A DNA stretch of 5,219 nucleotides from an uncultured Saprospiraceae bacterium (GTDB lineage Bacteria > Bacteroidota > Bacteroidia > Chitinophagales > Saprospiraceae), in NCBI GenBank assembly GCA_938039305.1, contig CALHUZ010000591.1, positions 1 through 5,219 on the forward strand. Direction: 5' to 3'. This document shows, piece by piece, positions 1 to 5,219 of the stretch. Every line of letters begins with the position of its first letter. Within the stretch, counting starts at the first letter, position 1. The notes beneath the pieces are model-generated. The model ran no database searches, was not told where the DNA came from, and saw nothing but the letters and a program-made list of their open reading frames with translations. The translations under genes and the position numbers were made by a program.

Positions 1-2700
1 CTCCATATCATTGGCGATCATCAACTCAACAGTGTCGCTTGTTCTATCATCTTTAGCTATACGGAAACTCATGCGCTGAGTCTGAGGATCAATATTGGAG
101 AACCTGATGTGAAGTGCCGATTCTGGATCGTAATCTTTTATACTAAACTGCTGTGAACCTCGCAGTATGAATACTGGTTTTTGAGTCGAAGTTGCTCCTG
201 AAGGACTTGTTACATCAAGAAGTGCAGCTATCGCTATATCTCCTTCTTGTGCTTGATAGTTTTTATAATTTCCAGATCTATCAAATCCAGCTAACTTGAT
301 CTGGTAACCATTCCAAGTTGCAGTTTCATCTGGAGAAAGGCTAAAGTCCTCGTAGGCGAGTTTGTCTTCTTCCGTAAATATTTTAGAAAACATTGTATCA
401 GAAACCTTAATCTTAATTCCCAGTTCGTTGATAACTTGGTCAATTTGAAAAACAAGAGCATTCTTTAGTGCTAAGCCAGGAACGATGTTTTTGACTTCGC
501 CAGTTCTCTTTATGGTTATTTCCATCGGAACACCGATCGTTAGATCGTACTCGGTAGTGTCTCGGTGTTTTTGCCCTTTGCCAAAATCATAATTGAGTAT
601 TGGTTCAGAAACCTTGTAAGTATATCTTTCCTCTTCAATCAGTTCGCCTGGCTTAACGATGTGCGATAGATATTTTAGAGAGTCATCAAGTGCCTTTGCC
701 ACTTCTACATCTTGCATGAACGGCGGCGGTATCGCAGCGGTAAATACATCGTAAGTCAAGTTGCGATTATTGCCAGGATTTGGAGATGCTATTTTTGTAA
801 ACTCTTTATTGTATAAAGCTGATGGTTGAGATAGGAAACTATCGACAACTTCATTCTTCTCATTGACTTGCTTGAACTCTATGTCATAGGTCCTTAGATT
901 GTCGATCAAGGTATCACCAGTATAGTTCATCCAGTATCCAGCAGTAAAAAACGGTTCTCCCTTAATTAGAATAATAGCCTTGTTGGCTGCTTCTCCTTCT
1001 ACAAAATCTCTTTGTAAAAATCGAGCAGAAGTGATGGTCTCACTATTCAATCCACTGAACATGATACCTAAAATCAATACTCCAAATCCGATGTGAGAAA
1101 AGGCAGCACCAGACAATTTTAGATTGCCTTTCATAATGCTGACGACGTATACACCATTAGCAACGATTGTAAAGATGCCCGCCATCAAGAAGGCGTGATG
1201 TTGCCATGCATATGTATCGATCACTAGTCCAAGTAGGTATGTGATCGGTAGTGCGATAGCAAGACTGATTAAAGCCAACTTGCCAAACTTCTTTTTATAA
1301 GTTGACCAATTAGCCGCACTGTATCTTAAAAGGACAGACGTTCCAGCCAGTAAAGCCATAAAGACAGCTATCCATATCTGAAACTTGTTGTGATGACTCA
1401 TTGGATCATCTATCGCGACTGGTATATGATGTTCATTGAAAAGCTCTGCAATCTTATTGTAGACTGGAAGCGATGTACTTACTGTCATCAATAAACCAGA
1501 GAAGAATAGCACTAATGCTCCAACGAACATCCAGAATTCTCTACTGTATATGTTTTCTTCATTTGGCTTGACCGGTATAAATTTACCTTGAGTGAAATAC
1601 TTGTAAAGTCCAAGTACTGCAAAGAAGACAATGAAGAGCGCCAACTGAGTCTCAAGCCCCATCGTCGTAAATGCATGCACTGAGGTGTCTCCCAGGATGC
1701 CACTTCTCGTCAGAAAAGTAGAGTAAAGAACCATGAGGAATGCAAGTGTATAATATATGTAAGTTGTCTTGATGGAGTAACCCGTGCTCTTAGCGATCAA
1801 GTTCGTATGTACTCCTGCCACGAGAAGTAGCCATGGTACGAGGGAAGTATTCTCTACAGGATCCCATGCCCAATATCCTCCAAATGTCAATGCTTCATAA
1901 GCCCATGCGCCGCCCATCAAGATCCCTAATCCTAAGATGAAAGAACTAAAAAGCGACCACTTTAATAATGGAGCTAAACTGTCAGCATGTCTTCTTGTAC
2001 TAAGTGCTCCAATGGCCATACTAAATGGTATCGACACACTCGCAAATCCAAGAAACAATACTGGAGGATGTATGATCATCCAATAATTCTGAAGCAAAGG
2101 ATTCAGTCCTCGACCTTCTATCTGAGTGAGGTAGTCGGCATTAGCGAATATCGGTGCGTCATAGACGTCTCTTACAAAGATGAAAGGGTTGCTTCCGATC
2201 TTCATATCATCTTCTATGAAAGGTATAAATACACCCAAAAGCATACTGGTCAAAAACACTTGTATCAGGGCCAGCGTGATCATCGTTGGTGCTGTCCATG
2301 TCTTTCCTTTTGCGATAAAGATCCATCCCAGGATCACATGCCAGAACATCCATAGCAAGAAGCTACCTTCTTGATCTGCCCAGAATGCCGCCAATAGATA
2401 GCGCATCGGGGAAGAGTCGGACACTGTTCTGTAGACATAGTCGTATTCGTAGTACTTGGAGACCATGGCAAAGAGCACAAGGCCGATCACGACGAACAAA
2501 CTGATCCCATGGACGATGTACCCGATCTTACCGAGTCGCTTCCATGTTAAGTCTTCCTCGAGGGTCTTGACATCACCTTTTTTGAAAGAATTATAATAAG
2601 CCCAAGCTGTGAAGAGTGCACTGACGAATGATAACACTAAGGCCAGATGACCTACTTGTCCTAACCATACGTGTTCTCCGATGTATGTTACTTCATCCAT
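1..2700 (-). CDS. ccmF: CcmF/CcsA-family cytochrome c heme lyase, 3' end missing
   Basis: Integral membrane heme lyase of System I cytochrome c maturation: it takes heme from CcmE and attaches it to CxxCH motifs of apocytochrome c outside the inner membrane. The frame is open for 900 codons from ATG at 2700 to the window edge. Residues about 1-550 are multi-spanning hydrophobic. The family signatures are present in order: WADQEGSFLLW (107-117), LNPLLQ followed by IIHPP (199-213), the WWD-type heme-handling motif GGYWAWDPVENTSLVPW (274-290), FLTRSGIL (329-336) and SHIGFGVLILG (535-545). The four heme-related histidines known in CcmF appear to be kept: H211 and H342 (periplasmic) and H298 and H536 (transmembrane). 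After about 550 comes at least 350 residues of mostly hydrophilic, strand-rich sequence, far longer than in the roughly 650-residue E. coli CcmF. The gene starts directly after the ccmE stop, so it is almost surely cotranscribed and possibly translationally coupled. The start is supported by that junction; no strong ribosome binding site is seen. Confidence 0.95.
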   Translation of the reverse strand, partial: MDEVTYIGEHVWLGQVGHLALVLSFVSALFTAWAYYNSFKKGDVKTLEEDLTWKRLGKIGYIVHGISLFVVIGLVLFAMVSKYYEYDYVYRTVSDSSPMRYLLAAFWADQEGSFLLWMFWHVILGWIFIAKGKTWTAPTMITLALIQVFLTSMLLGVFIPFIEDDMKIGSNPFIFVRDVYDAPIFANADYLTQIEGRGLNPLLQNYWMIIHPPVLFLGFASVSIPFSMAIGALSTRRHADSLAPLLKWSLFSSFILGLGILMGGAWAYEALTFGGYWAWDPVENTSLVPWLLLVAGVHTNLIAKSTGYSIKTTYIYYTLAFLMVLYSTFLTRSGILGDTSVHAFTTMGLETQLALFIVFFAVLGLYKYFTQGKFIPVKPNEENIYSREFWMFVGALVLFFSGLLMTVSTSLPVYNKIAELFNEHHIPVAIDDPMSHHNKFQIWIAVFMALLAGTSVLLRYSAANWSTYKKKFGKLALISLAIALPITYLLGLVIDTYAWQHHAFLMAGIFTIVANGVYVVSIMKGNLKLSGAAFSHIGFGVLILGIMFSGLNSETITSARFLQRDFVEGEAANKAIILIKGEPFFTAGYWMNYTGDTLIDNLRTYDIEFKQVNEKNEVVDSFLSQPSALYNKEFTKIASPNPGNNRNLTYDVFTAAIPPPFMQDVEVAKALDDSLKYLSHIVKPGELIEEERYTYKVSEPILNYDFGKGQKHRDTTEYDLTIGVPMEITIKRTGEVKNIVPGLALKNALVFQIDQVINELGIKIKVSDTMFSKIFTEEDKLAYEDFSLSPDETATWNGYQIKLAGFDRSGNYKNYQAQEGDIAIAALLDVTSPSGATSTQKPVFILRGSQQFSIKDYDPESALHIRFSNIDPQTQRMSFRIAKDDRTSDTVELMIANDME

Positions 2701-3111
2701 TTAGGATCCGACTACAGCTGCTTGCTTGCGTAAGGCGAGTTCTTCTTCTTTGTATTTCGAAGGGCATTTTAAAAGCATTTCCGATGCCTCAAATACTCCT
2801 TTGTCGTTGATCTTTCCTGTCACAACGATCTGCTCTGATCTTTCGAAGTCCATTCTCTTTGGTTCCTTGATCACCACTTGGCGCTTGTCTTCATTCTCAT
2901 CTATCAGATAGAAACTGAAAAAGTTAGCATCTACTTCTGGCTTATAAACGATTGGATCCGCTTTCGCCAGTTGACCTGCTATCTTTACTCTTGATTGCGA
3001 TTTTGTCGCTTCCGCAAATGTTGAAAAAGTAGTTAAGTCCTTAGAAGAAAAGGCTAATAAAGCAGCTGATATCACTAATATAAGAAGGGCAAGAATATGT
3101 GATTGTTTCAT
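2701..3111 (-). CDS. ccmE: CcmE heme chaperone, CxxxY type
   Basis: Membrane-anchored periplasmic chaperone that binds heme covalently and hands it to CcmF. The protein has 136 residues (E. coli CcmE has about 159). A single N-terminal signal anchor covers residues 6-22 (ILALLILVISAALLAFS). An OB-fold domain follows (about 40-115), with RVKIAGQL (41-48), FYLID (67-71) and IVVTGKI (95-101) as typical strands. The heme-attachment segment reads LLKCPSKY (113-120): Cys116 stands where proteobacterial CcmE has the heme-binding His of HxxxY, with Tyr120 kept. This CxxxY form is known from archaeal, Desulfovibrio and other CcmE variants. ATG at 3111 is the only start codon in frame after an upstream TGA (3169-3171). 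No Shine-Dalgarno sequence precedes it, as is usual in Bacteroidota. It is the first gene visible in a ccmE-ccmF operon and is divergent from the ABC ATPase gene. Confidence 0.94.
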   Translation of the reverse strand: MKQSHILALLILVISAALLAFSSKDLTTFSTFAEATKSQSRVKIAGQLAKADPIVYKPEVDANFFSFYLIDENEDKRQVVIKEPKRMDFERSEQIVVTGKINDKGVFEASEMLLKCPSKYKEEELALRKQAAVVGS

Positions 3112-3140
3112 AAGCTGAGTTACATGCTTGATCAGGACCC

Positions 3141-3148
3141 CAAAGTTA
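3141..3148 (-). promoter_or_regulatory. Candidate Bacteroidota -7 box for ccmE-ccmF
   Basis: Read on the minus strand this is TAACTTTG, an exact match to the Bacteroidota -7 consensus TAnnTTTG. It ends 30 bases before the ccmE ATG, which would give a short leader of roughly 20-25 nt. No clear TTG -33 element is found at the usual 17-23 nt spacing, so this is a match to one element only and remains a prediction. Confidence 0.4.
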
Positions 3149-3183
3149 ATTGATATTAGGCTCAGGCGTCATTTTGAAGAATC

Positions 3184-3200
3184 TTTAGACTATGTCTAAA
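3184..3200. promoter_or_regulatory. Perfect 7-3-7 inverted repeat, candidate operator in divergent region
   Basis: TTTAGAC, then TAT, then GTCTAAA: a perfect 17-bp dyad between the divergent ccmE and FtsE-like genes. It is not followed by a T-run and lies outside both genes, so a protein-binding site is more likely than a terminator. It is centred about 80 bases from both the ccmE start and the ABC gene start. Its size and shape are typical of sites for dimeric repressors or activators; the TTTAG..CTAAA outline loosely resembles metal-sensor (DtxR/MntR-like) sites, but the regulator cannot be named from sequence alone. Confidence 0.5.
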
Positions 3201-3272
3201 TAAAGCGATCAGGCAATTCAATTTAAAGGCTTAAAATTCTTTTCCTTGCCCAAATATTAACAATTTTGCCAT

Positions 3273-3953
3273 ATGAGCGAATATAGTGAAGTCCTTCATT
3301 TAGACGGTGCATCAGTATTGATGAATGATCGTATGATACTTCGAGATATTCATGTAGTCATGAATCAAGGAGAGTTCTGCTACCTGAAAGGTGAGACAGG
3401 TACAGGCAAGTCATCTTTTATCAAAGCCTTATATGGATTGCTGAAGATGAATGGAGCACGTATCTATGCTGCAGGCGAGGACTTGTCTAATCTGAATAAG
3501 AAGAGCCTTCAGGCGTATAGACGTAAGCTCGGACTGATATCAGATAGTTATCCTCTATTCACTGATCAGACAGTTTTCAATAATCTTGATACCATACTAT
3601 CTTCTACAGATTGGGCTATAGCAAGCGAGCGAGAGCGCCGCATAACTGAAGTCTTAGATAAGCTCGGTCTTGGTATGCTTCAAGGAGAAGTTGTTAGAGA
3701 CCTTCCTTCAGGATTGCGTCAGAAAGTAGCAATCGCCAGATCTGTCCTCAATAAGCCGACACTTCTACTTGCTGATAACCCGATGGTTCATCTTGACAAT
3801 AAGAGCACTGATGATGTCATGGCATTATTTATCGATCTTGTAAAAGAGAATAAGACATCGATCCTTTGCTCAGTGTCAGACGAATCACTAATAGATAGAT
3901 ATCCAGGAAGATCTTACTTCTGCGGAGATGGAACTGTCACGGAGTCAAGGTAG
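3273..3953 (+). CDS. FtsE-like ABC ATPase subunit with degenerate catalytic motifs
   Basis: Cytoplasmic ABC nucleotide-binding domain of 226 residues, the size of FtsE (about 222), with FtsE-like architecture. FtsE normally partners the membrane protein FtsX to control cell-wall hydrolases at division; no FtsX gene is in the window. Walker A is intact: GETGTGKSS (40-48). The other motifs are altered. The Q-loop reads LGLISDSYPLF (86-96), with Ser90 at the Gln position. The signature is DLPSGLRQKVAIAR (143-156) instead of LSGGEQQRVAIAR. Walker B is LLLADNP (164-170), with Asn169 in place of the catalytic Glu. The D-loop HLD (173-175) is kept. The H-loop region reads ILCSVSDES (197-205), with Ser202 where His is expected. 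This predicts ATP binding with little hydrolysis. ATG at 3273 is the first start after an in-frame TAA (3258-3260); no Shine-Dalgarno sequence is visible. It is followed after 3 bases by the WYL regulator gene. ABC fold certain; FtsE assignment likely; activity unknown. Confidence 0.93.
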   Translation: MSEYSEVLHLDGASVLMNDRMILRDIHVVMNQGEFCYLKGETGTGKSSFIKALYGLLKMNGARIYAAGEDLSNLNKKSLQAYRRKLGLISDSYPLFTDQTVFNNLDTILSSTDWAIASERERRITEVLDKLGLGMLQGEVVRDLPSGLRQKVAIARSVLNKPTLLLADNPMVHLDNKSTDDVMALFIDLVKENKTSILCSVSDESLIDRYPGRSYFCGDGTVTESR

Positions 3954-3956
3954 TAG

Positions 3957-3976
3957 ATGTCAGACCAAGGTGACAT
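3957..3976. repeat. Inverted repeat ATGTCA-N8-TGACAT over the WYL start codon
   Basis: A perfect 6-bp inverted repeat with an 8-bp spacer that includes the ATG of the WYL gene. The TGTCA half-site also occurs at 3935-3939, and the same half-sites in the opposite arrangement occur at 4680-4695. It could serve for autoregulation, or be a chance product of codons; TGTCA pentamers are frequent in this stretch (for example near 4124 and 4351). Confidence 0.25.
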
Positions 3977-4652
3977 ATCACGTCTATCAAGACTGACGGC
4001 TTTACTTACCTTTTTACAATCTAAAAGATTAATCACTGCAACAGAGATAGCAGAGAAGTTCGACATCAGCAAGCGTACCGCATATCGTGATATCAAATCA
4101 CTAGAAGAATCAGGTGTGCCGATTGTCACAGAAGAAGGAAAGGGATACATGTTGCTAGATGGCTACAACCTCCCTCCTTTAAGCTTTACCCAACAAGAGG
4201 CTAATGCGCTCATCACTGGAGAACAGTTCATCGTCAGGAACAAAGACCAATCATTGATCGATAACTATCATGAAGCCATTCTGAAAGTGAAGGCTGTCAT
4301 GAGAAGCATACAAAAGGATAAGTCCAATATGTTGTCGGATCGCATGTTTGTCATGACTAATCTGAAGAGAGAAACCAATAGTGACACACTCTCTCAACTG
4401 CAGATTGCAATCACGGATATGCGTTTGATCCGAATTGAATATGAAGCCATTCATAAAAAAGAGACGACTATAAGGACCGTAGAACCCCAAGCACTGTATC
4501 ATACCAAAGAAAACTGGATCCTTATTGCCTACTGCAGACTGCGAGAAGATAATAGAGAATTCAGGTTGGATAGAATTCTTTCTTTTCAATTAACCACTGA
4601 TCCATTCGAAGATCGAGGGTTTGACTTGATGAAGTACTTCAAGGTTTCTTGA
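3957..4652 (+). CDS. YafY-type HTH/WYL-domain transcriptional regulator
   Basis: DNA-binding regulator of 231 residues, a normal length for this family. Residues about 9-62 form a DeoR/HTH_11-type winged helix: RLSRLTALLTFLQSKR, then TATEIAEKFDISKRTAYRDI (27-46) as helix-turn-helix, and ESGVPIVTEEGKGYML as wing. The middle (about 75-140) is the linker region usual in YafY-like proteins. Residues about 145-215 are the WYL ligand-sensing domain: PQALYHTKENW (177-187), then ILIAYCRLRE (188-197) and EFRLDRI (201-207). The name-giving W-Y-L triplet is W-I-L here (187-189), while the Arg-rich FRLDRI motif is kept. WYL domains are thought to bind nucleotides, nucleic acids or small ligands; the ligand here is unknown. 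An AAGG (3947-3950) lies just upstream of ATG at 3957. The gene follows the ABC ATPase by 3 bases in the same frame, so the two are probably cotranscribed, and precedes a GyrI-like gene it may control. Confidence 0.94.
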   Translation: MSDQGDISRLSRLTALLTFLQSKRLITATEIAEKFDISKRTAYRDIKSLEESGVPIVTEEGKGYMLLDGYNLPPLSFTQQEANALITGEQFIVRNKDQSLIDNYHEAILKVKAVMRSIQKDKSNMLSDRMFVMTNLKRETNSDTLSQLQIAITDMRLIRIEYEAIHKKETTIRTVEPQALYHTKENWILIAYCRLREDNREFRLDRILSFQLTTDPFEDRGFDLMKYFKVS

Positions 4653-4678
4653 TCTTTTTTACGACGTGATTTTGACCC

Positions 4679-4713
4679 TTGACATAGGGCTGTCACACCC
4701 GCCGATACCTTTG
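4679..4713 (+). promoter_or_regulatory. Candidate Bacteroidota promoter upstream of GyrI-like gene
   Basis: TACCTTTG at 4706-4713 is an exact match to the -7 consensus TAnnTTTG. TTG at 4679-4681 (part of TTGACA) is a possible -33 element; the gap of 24 nt is one base longer than the commonly cited 17-23. It lies directly after the WYL gene and would drive the GyrI-like gene, with transcription starting near 4720. Confidence 0.45.
4680..4695. promoter_or_regulatory. Inverted repeat TGACA-N6-TGTCA, candidate operator
   Basis: A perfect 5-bp dyad with a 6-bp spacer (TAGGGC) that overlaps the candidate -33 element of the promoter for the GyrI-like gene. This position suits a repressor, and the adjacent WYL regulator is the obvious candidate to bind. 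The half-sites are short, so chance cannot be excluded. Confidence 0.35.
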
Positions 4714-4813
4714 TAGTATTCTTAAAACAATAGTCTAATACCATTTGCATTTGGGATGTCGTATTAAAATTGAAATTGATTTGTCTGTAGGGAAGGCGAA
4801 AAGCGCAGGTATA

Positions 4814-4827
4814 GCCATAGCTATGGC
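4814..4827. repeat. Perfect 14-bp palindrome in the GyrI-like gene leader
   Basis: GCCATAGCTATGGC is fully self-complementary with no spacer. It lies about 85 bases before the GyrI-like start codon and about 100 bases after the candidate promoter. It could be a second operator. No T-run follows, so it is not an intrinsic terminator. Confidence 0.4.
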
Positions 4828-4911
4828 GAGTATTTTCAACGATGCATACGGGAAAATCAAATCAATTATACACGGTAATTTCAGATTCAACTGGTATCAA
4901 AAAACAAAATT

Positions 4912-5219
4912 ATGCACAAAGTATCAGAACATCAGATCGTAGGAATTTCAATGAGAACATCTAATGCAGCAGGGCAAGCAGGAACAGACATTCCAGGTCT
5001 ATGGCAGAAGTGGATGTCAGAAAATTGTATCGAAAGCATAGCCAACAAGAAGGGGAGCGACGTCTATTGTATCTATACAGAATACGAAGGTGATCACAAC
5101 GAGCCATATACAGTTGTCATCGGTTGCGAAGTCTCATCAATTGAAAATCTACCTGCAGGTTTTAGATCCGTCACTATCCAATCAGGTGACTATGCCATGT
5201 ATGAATCAAAAGGAAATAT
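4912..5219 (+). CDS. GyrI-like / AraC effector-binding-domain protein, 3' end missing
   Basis: The first 102 residues of a stand-alone small-molecule-binding domain of the GyrI-like/AraC_E_bind superfamily; these cytoplasmic proteins bind hydrophobic or cationic small molecules and some serve as ligand sensors or inhibitors. Recognisable family traits are an early strand KVSEHQIVGISMRT (3-16), a helix with IPGLWQKWMSE (27-37), the strand region YCIYTEYEGDHNEPYTVVIG (52-71), with its acidic loop before PYT, then CEVSS and LPAGFRSVTIQSGDYAMYES. Full members have about 150-160 residues, so roughly a third lies outside the window. ATG at 4912 is the first start after an in-frame TAA (4876-4878); the next Met is residue 14. 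No strong Shine-Dalgarno sequence is visible. It lies downstream of a WYL regulator in the same orientation, with its own candidate promoter. The ligand is unknown. Confidence 0.88.
   Translation, partial: MHKVSEHQIVGISMRTSNAAGQAGTDIPGLWQKWMSENCIESIANKKGSDVYCIYTEYEGDHNEPYTVVIGCEVSSIENLPAGFRSVTIQSGDYAMYESKGN

Larger units (their letters stand above)
4653..4911. other. Intergenic region between WYL regulator and GyrI-like gene
   Basis: This 259-bp stretch holds no convincing gene. A 65-codon frame (4745-4942) starts only with TTG, has no recognisable product and overlaps the start of the GyrI-like gene. No clear stem plus T-run terminator follows the WYL gene: the short T-run at 4655-4660 lacks a convincing GC-rich stem. 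What can be seen is a candidate promoter (4679-4713), an inverted repeat over its upstream element (4680-4695), a short direct repeat CATTTGCATTTG (4742-4753) and a perfect 14-bp palindrome (4814-4827). If the promoter is correct, the GyrI-like mRNA has a leader of roughly 190 nt. Confidence 0.6.

Noticed and set aside
1987..2355. 122-codon plus-strand open frame
   Set aside because: It lies antisense within the well-supported ccmF coding region, over its conserved LNPLLQ...HPP part, and its translation resembles no protein family.
3261..3268. CAATTTTG as a -7 box for the FtsE-like gene
   Set aside because: It has one mismatch to TAnnTTTG and is only 4 bases from the ATG, which would make the mRNA practically leaderless; no -33 element fits.
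3914..4150. 78-codon minus-strand open frame
   Set aside because: It overlaps the end of the ABC gene and the helix-turn-helix of the WYL gene in antisense and has no recognisable content.
4251..4589. 112-codon minus-strand open frame
   Set aside because: It is antisense to the WYL domain coding region; the plus-strand frame has clear family motifs, so this is a shadow.
4630..4660. Palindrome TGAAGTACTTCA followed by a T-run as a terminator of the WYL gene
   Set aside because: The palindrome is AT-rich, has no loop, lies inside the coding sequence and is separated from the short T-run by about 13 bases, so it is not a convincing intrinsic terminator.
4745..4942. 65-codon plus-strand frame in the WYL-GyrI gap
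   Set aside because: It starts only with TTG, lacks a ribosome binding site, matches no family I recognise and runs 31 bases into the GyrI-like gene in another frame.

Overview
The window looks like a piece of a Bacteroidota chromosome. The reasons are: a cytochrome c maturation pair in which CcmE carries a CxxxY heme-binding motif and CcmF has a very long extracytoplasmic C-terminal extension; genes with little or no Shine-Dalgarno sequence; and two sequences that match the Bacteroidota -7 promoter element TAnnTTTG in gene-start regions. Base composition is moderately AT-rich throughout. No RNA gene, CRISPR array, insertion sequence or integrase is visible.

Layout. On the minus strand, 3111 to 1 holds ccmE followed directly by ccmF, whose 3' end lies outside the window. 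The ccmE stop (TAA) abuts the ccmF start (ATG). Together they encode the periplasmic heme chaperone and the heme lyase that attaches heme to c-type cytochromes. A 161-bp divergent intergenic region (3112-3272) contains a perfect 7-3-7 inverted repeat and a likely ccmE promoter. On the plus strand follow a FtsE-like ABC ATPase (3273-3953), a YafY-type HTH/WYL regulator (3957-4652), a 259-bp gap with a candidate promoter and two palindromes, and the 5' part of a GyrI-like effector-binding-domain protein (from 4912, running off the right edge).

The most unusual item is the FtsE-like protein. Its Walker A motif is intact, but the Q-loop Gln, the LSGGQ signature, the catalytic Glu after Walker B and the H-loop His are all replaced. 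It therefore looks like an ATP-binding, hydrolysis-deficient pseudo-ATPase. It is followed in the same reading frame, after tandem TAG TAG stops, by the WYL regulator. The WYL regulator and the GyrI-like protein form a plausible ligand-responsive regulatory pair; a TGACA-N6-TGTCA inverted repeat lies over the candidate promoter between them. That functional link is inference from position.
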